A stretch of DNA of 17,016 bases from Clostridia bacterium (GTDB lineage: Bacteria; Bacillota_A; Clostridia; Oscillospirales; CAG-272): positions 1 through 17,016 of the forward strand of contig JAFTLD010000016.1 in the NCBI GenBank assembly GCA_017452945.1, read 5' to 3'. The position numbers were made by a program, and so were the translations under genes. Shown piece after piece: positions 6,355-13,759 of the stretch (the first letter of the stretch is position 1; every line of letters starts with the position of its first letter). The notes under the pieces were generated by a model. That model made no database searches, was not told the origin of the DNA, and saw nothing but the letters and a program-made list of their open reading frames with translations.

Positions 6355-6957
6355 TTAGCCAAAGAAATGTTCCTCGACCTCAGCGCACAGCCAATGATAC
6401 ATGGGAAGATGGTATTCCTGCACACGGTACGTATCGGTCGCGGGTGCATGCATCACCACGTCCGCAATCTCATCCAGCGCGCATTCACGCTCTCCTACCA
6501 TGCCGATCACAGATACGCCAAGCGCCTTTGCCACACGGGCAGCGGCCAACACGTTTTTGGAATTGCCCGAGGTAGAAATGCACCAAAGCACGTCCCCCTT
6601 CTTGGCCATCGCCAGCGTCAGCTGAGCGTACACGGTTTCGGCATCCACGTCGTTACAAAAGGCCGAAATGATTGCTCCCTGTGAAGGCAGCGCAATGGCA
6701 GGCAAGCCCATTTGCAAACGGTCTGCCAGCTCCTGCCCCAGCGCATCACGCAACTGTGGTGTCAGCTCCCTTTTCAACGCAAAGCCCTTGAGCAGCTCAC
6801 CCGCGATATGGTCGCAATCGGCAGCCGAGCCACCGTTGCCGCACAAAAGCAGCTTTCCCCCGTGCGCATACGTATCGATCAAAAGCTCCCTTACCTGCTC
6901 CAGCACCGCTTTTTGCGCCGCAAGCTGGGGATAACGTTCAAACAAATCTATCTTCAT
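6355..6957 (-). CDS. SIS-domain sugar-phosphate isomerase, GmhA-like
   Basis: The 200-residue protein is a single SIS domain. CGNGGSAADCDHIAGE (39-54) and CISTSGNSKNV (126-136) are the sugar-phosphate binding loops. His50, Glu54, Gln180 and His188 (Q-EYHLPMY-H) fall where sedoheptulose-7-phosphate isomerase GmhA holds its metal and catalytic residues. The likely reaction is aldo-keto isomerisation of a phosphorylated sugar. Whether it makes D-glycero-D-manno-heptose 7-phosphate is open, since no heptose kinase/adenylyltransferase or phosphatase gene is in the window. Last gene of the operon: the ROK kinase stop lies 10 nt upstream and its TAA overlaps the AAGGAG ribosome binding site. A kinase and an isomerase side by side suggest one sugar pathway. 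Confidence 0.87.
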   Translation of the reverse strand: MKIDLFERYPQLAAQKAVLEQVRELLIDTYAHGGKLLLCGNGGSAADCDHIAGELLKGFALKRELTPQLRDALGQELADRLQMGLPAIALPSQGAIISAFCNDVDAETVYAQLTLAMAKKGDVLWCISTSGNSKNVLAAARVAKALGVSVIGMVGERECALDEIADVVMHAPATDTYRVQEYHLPMYHWLCAEVEEHFFG

Positions 6958-6967
6958 AACAAGCTCC

Positions 6968-7924
6968 TTATTTCGCCATCATAGCCACGCAAAGCGCAGC
7001 CATATCACCCACCGATTCGGTCAGCGCGGCAGGTACAACGCGGCAAACCGCCAGCGATTGCGGCAAAGCTTCCGCGGCAAGCGTTTTCCCCATTGCCTCT
7101 TTGAGCAAATGCCCGCTCCTTGCATAAATGCTGCCAAGCACGATACATTCCGGATTGAGAATATCCACCAGCACCGCAAGTCCGCGCCCCAGCATCTCAC
7201 CGCAAGCCTGCCAGACCGCGATCGCGACCTCGTCACCCGCATCGGCTGCCTCGGCTAAGGATTTGGCACTTATGCTGCCAAGCTCGTCCTCGCTTTTGCA
7301 AAAACTGCAGGATTTTCCCTTTGCCAGCGCATCCTTGGCATAAGCCGCGCCCAACTGAGCCAGCCCGCCGCCGCTGCAAAAGCCCTCAAAAGAGCCTTTT
7401 TTATAATATCCGACAGGGCCGTCCGGTGACATGCGCACATGTCCCACCTCGCCTGCGTTGTCGTTTGCGCCAACGTAAAGGCGTCCGTCCAATACAAGTC
7501 CTGCGCCCATACCCGTGCCAAAGGTCAAAAATATCATATTCCGCGTTCCCTTGCCTGCACCGAAGTGATACTCCGCCAAGGCACACGCGTTGGCATCGTT
7601 GCAAAGCGCGACAGGCAGGCCAAAGCGATCCTTCAGCATCTGCACAATGGGTACGTTATCCCATCCGGGCAGATTGGGAGGCGATTGGATCAACCCCAGA
7701 CGCGAATCCAAGGGGCCTCCGCAGCTGATGCCGATGGCCTTGACGGCATCCCCCCGATCCTGCGCTTGCGCAATCAGCTGCTCGGCAGTCTGTATGATTC
7801 GTGCCAGAGTTGCATCCTTTCCGACCGTATCAAAGCGTACCTTTTGCAGCACCGCTCCGCTCTCATCGCCAAGAACAAGCGCGCATTTCGTGCCGCCTAT
7901 ATCAATTCCGAGATATATTTCCAT
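6968..7924 (-). CDS. ROK-family sugar kinase
   Basis: The 318-residue protein starts at ATG 7924, one base after the ABC-F stop, with GGAAG 6 nt upstream. A longer reading from 7996 would overlap the ABC-F gene by about 70 nt with no clear ribosome site. It shows the ATP-binding DIGGTK (8-13), the ND pair at 109-110 with Asp110 as probable catalytic base, FGTGMGAG (135-142) and the substrate motif EVGH (159-162). The zinc-binding CXCGXXGC-type cluster of most ROK proteins is reduced to FCSGGG (one Cys, 183), as in some zinc-free members. No N-terminal helix-turn-helix is present, so it is a kinase rather than a repressor. The substrate (glucose, an amino sugar or another hexose) cannot be told. 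Confidence 0.88.
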   Translation of the reverse strand: MEIYLGIDIGGTKCALVLGDESGAVLQKVRFDTVGKDATLARIIQTAEQLIAQAQDRGDAVKAIGISCGGPLDSRLGLIQSPPNLPGWDNVPIVQMLKDRFGLPVALCNDANACALAEYHFGAGKGTRNMIFLTFGTGMGAGLVLDGRLYVGANDNAGEVGHVRMSPDGPVGYYKKGSFEGFCSGGGLAQLGAAYAKDALAKGKSCSFCKSEDELGSISAKSLAEAADAGDEVAIAVWQACGEMLGRGLAVLVDILNPECIVLGSIYARSGHLLKEAMGKTLAAEALPQSLAVCRVVPAALTESVGDMAALCVAMMAK

Positions 7925-7925
7925 A

Positions 7926-9869
7926 TCAATCTTCCAACTCCTCGAGCTCCTCATAATCAAGGAGCAATTGCTCCTCGATCTCATTCTTTCGTGCATCTAA
8001 CACAGCCACGCGCTCATAATCGGTTGCCGCCTCTCCGTACAAAGCTTCTTCGATCTCTGCAAGCTCTGCTTCCAGCGATTTGCACTCGGCATGCAATTTT
8101 TCAATGCGACGCACTCTTTTGCGCTCTGCCGCCACATCCTGCTTGTTTTTGAGATACTGCATCTTGGCGGTGCTGACCTCTTCCGTAGCAGAAACGATCT
8201 CTCCCACCGGTGCCTCGGCACGGCGTGCCTGCACGTATCTTTCATATTCCGTATATCCCTCTCCGGGATGATCTACGTTAAAATCCAGCACATCCCCCGT
8301 AAAGGGCGCACCGGGCGCAAGACACAGCACACGCGTGGCAAGCTTTTCAACAAGATATCTGTCATGCGACACCACCAGAATGGTTCCTTCAAAGCCGTGC
8401 AACGCATTCTCCAGAGCTTCGCGCGAATCAATATCCAAGTGGTTGGTAGGCTCGTCCAGGATCAGCAGATTCATCTCGGACAAAATCAGCTTGGCAAGCG
8501 TCAATCTTGCCCTCTCACCGCCCGACAGCACCGCCACGGGCTTGAACACGTCCTCACCTATAAAACGGAACAGCGCAAGCGCGTTTCGGATCTCGGTTTC
8601 GGTCTTTTGCGGATACGCGTCCCAAAGCTCGTCGATCACTGCGTTTTCGGGATCGAGATTCTGGTTTTCCTGATCGTAATAGCCGACCTTGACGTTATAT
8701 CCCGCCTCGATCTTACCCGCAGCGGGAGTCAGCTTATCCAATATCAGCTTGATCAGGGTGGATTTGCCGCAGCCGTTGGGGCCGATGACCATCATGCGGT
8801 CATTCTTTTTGAGCGCAAACGACACGTCCGAAAAAATCTGTTTCTCGCCAAAGCGCATGCCCAGTCCCTTAACACTCAGCACGTCGTTGCCGCTTGGCAA
8901 GGATGCCGTAAAGCGCATACGAATGGGCTTTGGCGCACTTTCGGGCTTTGCCACGCGCTCAATTTTGGCAAGCAGCTTCTCACGCGCACGGATGGTGACA
9001 TAGTTATGCGCCTGATTCCAGCGACGCTGCTGCTCTAAAAACGCCTCCTGCCGCGCAAATTCGCGCTGCTGCAGGTCATATTTCTTTTGCTGCAAGGCTC
9101 TGTCCTGCTCGCGCTGCTGCATGGTTTGCGAATAGTTGCCCTTGTAAAGCTTGGCATGGCAATTCTCCACCACCAGCGTCTTGCTTGTGACGCGGTCAAG
9201 AAAATAACGGTCGTGCGAGATGACCATAACGCACTTTTTATAAGAGATCAGAAAGCTCTCCAGCCACGCAAGCGATTCCATATCAAGGTGGTTGGTCGGC
9301 TCGTCCAAAAGCAAAATATCCGGCTCGGTGGCAAGCACTACGGCAAGAGCCAAGCGCGTACGCTGACCGCCGCTGAAGGTGTCAATACTGCGCGCACCGT
9401 CCTCGCGGTCAAAGCCCAGCTTTTGCAGAATCGACGCACACCTACCGCGAAATTCCATACCGCCGTCGCGCAAAAACCGCTCGTGCAGGCGGGTGTATTC
9501 TCCCGTCAAAACGTCGTAATCGGCTCGGCTCGTATCCTGCAATGCCATCTCCAGCTCGGCAAGCCGCTGCTCTGCGGCAAGCAGGTGCGGAAAGGCGTGA
9601 TACATCAGGGACAAGGCAGTGCCGTCCCCCTCACGCTCAAACGCACCGTCCTGGGTCAGAATGCCAAGCGTCTTGTCCTTGGAGATATACACTCTGCCCT
9701 CGGTTGGCTCATACGTCCCCGTAATCATGCGGAACAGCGAGGATTTTCCGCTGCCGTTGACGCCTATGATGCCCAGCTTATCGCTCTCATCCAAAGAAAA
9801 GGAGATATGCTCCAATATGACGTCCGTCCCAAATGACAGACCGAGATCGTCTACGCTCAGTATCGTCAT
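7926..9869 (-). CDS. ABC-F family ATPase (ribosome-associated type)
   Basis: The 647-residue protein has two ATP-binding cassettes and no membrane span. Cassette 1 has Walker A GVNGSGKSS (36-44), signature FSGGQR (165-170) and LLLDEPTNHLD (186-196). Cassette 2 has GPNGCGKST (363-371), LSGGER (448-453) and LILDEPTNHLD (468-478). The linker 241-310 is long, charged and Gln/Arg-rich, as in ABC-F factors that reach into the ribosomal E site. A coiled coil from about 562 to the end resembles the C-terminal extension of Uup-like members. The family acts in translation rescue, ribosome assembly or antibiotic protection; which applies here is not visible. ATG 9869 is preceded by GGAGGT. It is second in the operon, 25 nt after folT. 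Confidence 0.93.
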   Translation of the reverse strand: MTILSVDDLGLSFGTDVILEHISFSLDESDKLGIIGVNGSGKSSLFRMITGTYEPTEGRVYISKDKTLGILTQDGAFEREGDGTALSLMYHAFPHLLAAEQRLAELEMALQDTSRADYDVLTGEYTRLHERFLRDGGMEFRGRCASILQKLGFDREDGARSIDTFSGGQRTRLALAVVLATEPDILLLDEPTNHLDMESLAWLESFLISYKKCVMVISHDRYFLDRVTSKTLVVENCHAKLYKGNYSQTMQQREQDRALQQKKYDLQQREFARQEAFLEQQRRWNQAHNYVTIRAREKLLAKIERVAKPESAPKPIRMRFTASLPSGNDVLSVKGLGMRFGEKQIFSDVSFALKKNDRMMVIGPNGCGKSTLIKLILDKLTPAAGKIEAGYNVKVGYYDQENQNLDPENAVIDELWDAYPQKTETEIRNALALFRFIGEDVFKPVAVLSGGERARLTLAKLILSEMNLLILDEPTNHLDIDSREALENALHGFEGTILVVSHDRYLVEKLATRVLCLAPGAPFTGDVLDFNVDHPGEGYTEYERYVQARRAEAPVGEIVSATEEVSTAKMQYLKNKQDVAAERKRVRRIEKLHAECKSLEAELAEIEEALYGEAATDYERVAVLDARKNEIEEQLLLDYEELEELED

Positions 9870-9894
9870 ATTTCATACCTCCAATCAAATATCA

Positions 9895-10653
9895 TTAAAA
9901 CAACTTAAAATTATGCTCAGAAATAAAATCCTTAAGCCACAGCCAATAGAACAGCACCAACGCAAACGACGCCAGCGTGATAATGGCGATCAGCAACCAG
10001 TGCTTGACCTTGAATTCGGGCTTTGCCTGATCGCGGGGTACCACACCAACTCTGCGCAAAAGTGGGAACAGCGCGGAGATGAACAGTACGATAAACGCTG
10101 CCTCAAAGGGAAATAGCAGCAGATTTTTGCCGATACGCACGCCATTGATAAACGCTGCGACCGAGCCCTCTGCACCCATGGCGTAATACTGCCACTTGAG
10201 AATTGCGGGATTGACCAGCAAATTACAGATCACGTTGACTGTAAATTTAGACAGCAGCACACGACCGACAGTAATTTTTCTTCTCCATAAAAACAGGCCG
10301 AATATAAACGAGCTCAGCATTTCCACCAGCATAAAGGGAGGAAAATAGGGCTGTCCCGCTACGGGAAACAGGATGCAACCGAGCGTATCGCTGATCGAAC
10401 CGGACACAAAGCTGACCACAGGGCCGCAGACCATGGCACCGACCGCGTTGACGTAGCAATCCAGCGTGAAATTCAAGCCGGGCAGCACCTGGATCTTGAA
10501 GATCGGCATCTTTACCAACACACGAAGGGCAATAAACAGGGCAGCAAACACCAATATCTTGATGTCCTTGAACTGCGCTGCCGCATCGATCCAATACTGT
10601 TTGCCGTATCCTGCACCTGCAGGCAAAAGCTCGGGAACTGTTCTTTTTTTCAT
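9895..10653 (-). CDS. folT: FolT-like ECF transporter S component (folate uptake)
   Basis: The 252-residue integral membrane protein has about six hydrophobic segments. IKILVFAALFIALRV marks the S-component N-terminus. The AVGAMVCGPVV and GSISDTLGC segments and FPPFMLVEMLSSFIFGLFLWRRK match the folate-family S components of clostridia. It would bind folate and dock with the shared EcfA-EcfA'-EcfT energising module, which is not in the window (group II arrangement). Start ATG 10653 has AAGGAGG 7 nt upstream; the frame extends 7 codons further without such a site. The THF riboswitch in its leader independently supports folate as substrate. It is the first gene of a four-gene operon. Confidence 0.92.
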   Translation of the reverse strand: MKKRTVPELLPAGAGYGKQYWIDAAAQFKDIKILVFAALFIALRVLVKMPIFKIQVLPGLNFTLDCYVNAVGAMVCGPVVSFVSGSISDTLGCILFPVAGQPYFPPFMLVEMLSSFIFGLFLWRRKITVGRVLLSKFTVNVICNLLVNPAILKWQYYAMGAEGSVAAFINGVRIGKNLLLFPFEAAFIVLFISALFPLLRRVGVVPRDQAKPEFKVKHWLLIAIITLASFALVLFYWLWLKDFISEHNFKLF

Positions 10654-10660
10654 AAAAAAT

Positions 10661-10695
10661 CCTCCTTTCCTCACCTATATCGCAAGAAAAAGAGG
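10661..10695 (-). promoter_or_regulatory. Hairpin sequestering the folT Shine-Dalgarno
   Basis: On the minus strand CCTCTTTTTC (10695-10686) can pair over ten positions, two of them G.U, with GGAAAGGAGG (10670-10661), which contains the ribosome binding site. The loop is about 15 nt. This looks like the expression platform of the riboswitch, acting on translation. A short GGCA/TGCC stem followed by TCTTTTTCTT in the same stretch leaves weak intrinsic termination as an alternative. Confidence 0.5.
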
Positions 10696-10716
10696 CAAAG
10701 CTGCCGTATTCGTGCC

Positions 10717-10830
10717 ATATAAAGCGGGATGCAAAGGGTGAACCGCGGATAAGGCTTGCCTTATTCCTTCGTCCTGCGGACAACTCCCCGTCCCGCAAGC
10801 ACTTGACGCTCACCGATTTACTCTTAATAT
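10717..10830 (-). promoter_or_regulatory. Tetrahydrofolate (THF) riboswitch, class I
   Basis: The minus strand contains the conserved THF aptamer blocks in order: GAGTA near the 5' end, CGTCAAGTG, ACGGGGAGTTG, GGACGAA, CCGCGGT and TTGCATCCCGC. Helices are visible. ATAT-T-AAG with CTT-T-ATAT forms P1, with one T.T mismatch. GGTGA/TCACC forms P2, TGCGG/CCGCA forms P3, and ATAAGGC/GCCTTAT forms a further hairpin. The aptamer starts at the predicted transcription start and precedes folT. Riboswitches of this class in Firmicutes lower folate transport or synthesis gene expression when THF binds; that direction is assumed here. Confidence 0.95.
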
Positions 10831-10836
10831 AGGAAT

Positions 10837-10865
10837 ATTATACCACCGGGGCAGGGTTTCGTCAA
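10837..10865 (-). promoter_or_regulatory. Promoter of the riboswitch-folT operon
   Basis: The reverse strand has TTGACG (10865-10860) and TATAAT (10842-10837) with a 17-bp spacer. The predicted start near 10830 coincides with the 5' strand of riboswitch helix P1, so the leader begins with the aptamer. Confidence 0.88.
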
Positions 10866-10877
10866 GAGCTTGATGAA

Positions 10878-10900
10878 AAATGCAATATGCATTTGCATTT
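10878..10900. promoter_or_regulatory. Inverted repeat between divergent folT and MBOAT promoters
   Basis: AAATGCAA (10878-10885) and TTGCATTT (10893-10900) are perfect inverted arms around TATGCAT, which contains the palindrome ATGCAT. The site sits between the -35 boxes of the two divergent promoters and could be an operator. No cognate regulator is identifiable. Confidence 0.35.
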
Positions 10901-10905
10901 ATCTC

Positions 10906-10934
10906 TTGCGTTACGTGTCGATTTGTGTTATACT
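10906..10934 (+). promoter_or_regulatory. Promoter of the MBOAT-DHHW operon
   Basis: TTGCGT (10906-10911) and TATACT (10929-10934) are 17 bp apart, about 40 bp before the MBOAT start codon. Confidence 0.7.
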
Positions 10935-10976
10935 TAAAATGGAAGATTATTAATCACTTTACATAAAGGGGCAAAC

Positions 10977-12416
10977 ATGGTTTTTTCAAGCTTATTTTTC
11001 ATTTTCTCATTTTTGGTCATCTGTTATGCGCTGTACGCAGCCGTCAAGGGCATTCGTGCGCGCAATCTGATTCTGTTGGTCGCGTCCCTGATCTTTTACG
11101 CATGGGGAGGCCCGGCCTTTGTGCTGCTTTTGTGCCTTGAAACCTTTGTTTGCTACGTCAGTGCTTTGATCATTGATCAGCTCGGGCCTATGACGCGCCC
11201 GGCAAAGAGTATCTCCTGGGTGAACGCAGGCTTTTGCCTTGCTTTGCTGGTGCTGTTTAAGTATACGGGCTTCTTTTTGAGCATTCCGCACGATCTGTTC
11301 GGCATTCCCGAGATCATTCCCGCAATCACACTCCCCATCGGTATTTCGTTCTATACCTTCCAGCTGCTCTCCTACGTCATTGACGTATACCGCGGTGAGG
11401 TAGAGGCGCAAAAAAGCTACACAAACCTGCTGCTTTACGCCTCCCTGTTCCACCAGTGCATTGCAGGCCCCATCGTGCGTTATGCCGACGTGGCGCGTGA
11501 GATCGAAGAACGCCACGTCACCTGGAACGATGCGGCACAGGGCGTTTCGAGATTTGCTATCGGTCTGGCTAAAAAGGCTCTTTTGGCAAACGGCTGCGCC
11601 ATGATCGCAGACACCCTCCTGCCCTCCGCATCCACCACCAACCTCTCGGGACTCTCAGCCGTTTCCCTGCTTTTGGGCGGACTTTGCTACATGCTGCAGA
11701 TCTACCTTGACTTCTCCGCCTATTCCGACATGGCCATCGGCATGGGACTAATGGTCGGTTTTCACTACAAGGAAAACTTCAACTACCCCTACGCTGCCTC
11801 GTCGGTCACCGATTTCTGGCGTCGCTGGCACATCTCGCTTTCCACGTTTTTCCGCGACTACGTTTACATCCCTCTGGGCGGTAATCGTGTCAAGGTATCT
11901 CGCCATATTCTCAATATGCTGATCGTTTGGGGCTTGACCGGATTTTGGCACGGAGCTTCCTGGAATTTCATTCTATGGGGACTTTACTACTTCGTATGGC
12001 TGATTTTTGAAAAATACGTGCTGCGCATCGGCAAAAACGCGCCTTTGGCAAGCAAGATCGCAGCGCACGTGTACGTGCTGCCCGCGGTATACTTCGGCTG
12101 GCTGCTCTTCCGCTTTGACGACCTCTCGCTTTTGTGGAGCACGATCAAGGGTATTCTTTGCCTGAACGGCAACGCCTTCTTTGATCTGAGCGCACAAACG
12201 CAGCTCAGCGGCAACTGCATCTTCCTGGCTGTCTGCATCCTTGCCTGCTTCCCTATCGCGCCCATGCTCGGCAAGCTCAAAAAGGCAGAGCGTATCCCGC
12301 CCCTTTACTATGCAGCCAACGCAGTAGGTGCAATCATTCCCACTGTGCTGGTCGTGCTCTCAGCCCTTGCCCTGATCGGGGACAGCTACAATCCCTTCCT
12401 CTATTTCCGCTTCTGA
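10977..12416 (+). CDS. MBOAT-family O-acyltransferase (AlgI-like)
   Basis: The 479-residue polytopic membrane protein has about ten hydrophobic segments. The family's conserved core is clear: DFWRRWHIS (279-287), YIPLGGNR (297-304), and TGFWHGASWNF (321-331) with the putative catalytic His325. AlgI-type MBOAT proteins pass an acetyl group across the membrane to a periplasmic or extracellular partner that O-acetylates polysaccharide; DltB is a related D-alanine exporter. The neighbour downstream is a DHHW protein rather than dltA/dltC, so acetylation of an exopolysaccharide or wall glycan is the better inference. AAAGGGG lies 7 nt before ATG 10977. The target polymer is unknown. Confidence 0.93.
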   Translation: MVFSSLFFIFSFLVICYALYAAVKGIRARNLILLVASLIFYAWGGPAFVLLLCLETFVCYVSALIIDQLGPMTRPAKSISWVNAGFCLALLVLFKYTGFFLSIPHDLFGIPEIIPAITLPIGISFYTFQLLSYVIDVYRGEVEAQKSYTNLLLYASLFHQCIAGPIVRYADVAREIEERHVTWNDAAQGVSRFAIGLAKKALLANGCAMIADTLLPSASTTNLSGLSAVSLLLGGLCYMLQIYLDFSAYSDMAIGMGLMVGFHYKENFNYPYAASSVTDFWRRWHISLSTFFRDYVYIPLGGNRVKVSRHILNMLIVWGLTGFWHGASWNFILWGLYYFVWLIFEKYVLRIGKNAPLASKIAAHVYVLPAVYFGWLLFRFDDLSLLWSTIKGILCLNGNAFFDLSAQTQLSGNCIFLAVCILACFPIAPMLGKLKKAERIPPLYYAANAVGAIIPTVLVVLSALALIGDSYNPFLYFRF

Positions 12417-12434
12417 TGCGAGAAAGGATACCTT

Positions 12435-13703
12435 ATGGAACAAAAAAACATATTCAATAAAATCATGATCGTGCTGTTTTGCGCTGTCATGGTGCTGGGC
12501 TTTTTGCTGGGACTTGCATTCTTTTTGCGTCCCTCCTACTCCGAATCCGAAAAGCGCGAGCTGACTCCTTTTCCCACCTTGACGCTCGAAGGCTTTCTCT
12601 CCGGGGATTACACAGGGCAGATCAGCACCTGGTTTGCCGATACCTTTCCCTTCCGCGAGGGGCTGATTGCCGCAAACGATGCCATCAGCTCCCTCAAGGG
12701 CTTTGCTTCAGAGCAATTTCAAAGCGGAGCCTCCAATCTCGGAGGCGATCAAGGCTCGCAAGGCGGTGAAGACGTCAAGGCGGAAACCATCGCAGGCTAT
12801 TACATCACGGGCGACACCGCTTACGAGATGTATTATCAAAACAAGGAAAACTCTCTGAGATACGCTGCCATGATCAACCAAGCGGCCGAGCGCCTTGACG
12901 GCAAGGCCAAGGTCTACACCATGGTCGTTCCGCTGGCATACGCCTACAACGACAAAGTTCTCAAGGTTACGGACGCATCCGATCCCAAGGCAGCCATTGA
13001 CATTATGTACGAGGGCATCACGCACAAGAATGCGCGTTGCGTGGACGCCTACAGCGCCCTTGGCGCACACAAGGACGAATACCTCTACTTCCGCACCGAC
13101 CACCACTGGACCGCGCTTGGTGCCTACTACGCATACACCGCCTACTGCGCGGATGCGGGAATTGAACCCCATCCTCTTTCCTATTACGAGCTGTGCGAAT
13201 TTGAGGGCTTCCTCGGCACGCTTTATGCCCACACCAAGGCACAAGCGCTGCAAAAGAATCCCGACACGGTGCAGGCTTTTGTACCTCGCGGCACCAACAC
13301 CCTGCGCGTACACCTGGCGGACGGCACCTCACAGAAGTTTACGGGCGGTGTGGTACGTAAGGATACCGATGCCTTTTACGCGGCTGCTGCCTCCAAGTAT
13401 AATTGCTTTTTGACCAGCGATAACCCCGCAGGTACACAGCAAAGCTACTATATCAGCATCGAAAACCCAAGCATCACCGACGGCTCGGCAGTCGTTCTGG
13501 TCAAGGAATCCTTCGGCAACTGCTTTGCTCCTTTCCTTGTCGATCATTATCAGTACGTTTACGTCATCGACTACAGATATTACGATGGCTCTATTACAGA
13601 GTTTGTTGATATGACAGGCGCAAAGCAGGTCATATTCCTCAACAATCTCACCGCCACCTCGGCAGATCCTCGTCTGGACGAGATGGAAGACCTGGTAAAT
13701 TGA
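12435..13703 (+). CDS. DHHW/AlgX-like acetyltransferase partner protein
   Basis: The 422-residue protein has one N-terminal transmembrane anchor (about 10-31) and an extracytoplasmic SGNH-like domain. The hallmark FRTDHHWTALGAYYAY begins at 219, with Asp222 and His224 as candidate catalytic residues. A downstream KESFGNCFAPF block (357-367) offers Ser359 as the possible nucleophile. A Gly/Gln/Ser-rich low-complexity stretch lies at about 97-112. Proteins of this type take the acetyl group exported by an AlgI-like MBOAT and transfer it to a surface polysaccharide. It starts 18 nt after the MBOAT stop, with GAAAGGA upstream, and both share the promoter at 10906-10934 and the terminator at 13716-13743. 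Confidence 0.9.
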   Translation: MEQKNIFNKIMIVLFCAVMVLGFLLGLAFFLRPSYSESEKRELTPFPTLTLEGFLSGDYTGQISTWFADTFPFREGLIAANDAISSLKGFASEQFQSGASNLGGDQGSQGGEDVKAETIAGYYITGDTAYEMYYQNKENSLRYAAMINQAAERLDGKAKVYTMVVPLAYAYNDKVLKVTDASDPKAAIDIMYEGITHKNARCVDAYSALGAHKDEYLYFRTDHHWTALGAYYAYTAYCADAGIEPHPLSYYELCEFEGFLGTLYAHTKAQALQKNPDTVQAFVPRGTNTLRVHLADGTSQKFTGGVVRKDTDAFYAAAASKYNCFLTSDNPAGTQQSYYISIENPSITDGSAVVLVKESFGNCFAPFLVDHYQYVYVIDYRYYDGSITEFVDMTGAKQVIFLNNLTATSADPRLDEMEDLVN

Positions 13704-13715
13704 ATATACAACAAA

Positions 13716-13743
13716 GAAAAACCGCTCGTTTGAGCGGTTTTTC
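13716..13743. terminator. Bidirectional terminator between convergent genes
   Basis: GAAAAACCGCTC (13716-13727) and GAGCGGTTTTTC (13732-13743) form a perfect 12-bp stem with a GTTT loop. Each direction ends in TTTTT, so it can stop both the DHHW operon (plus) and the acyltransferase gene ending at 13760 (minus). Confidence 0.93.
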
Positions 13744-13759
13744 TGCAATTATTCTGTAT

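Noticed and set aside
7925..7996. A longer N-terminus for the ROK kinase starting at 7996
   Set aside because: It would overlap the ABC-F gene, adds an Arg/Ser-rich stretch absent from ROK proteins, and the DIGGTK motif is already at the normal distance from ATG 7924.
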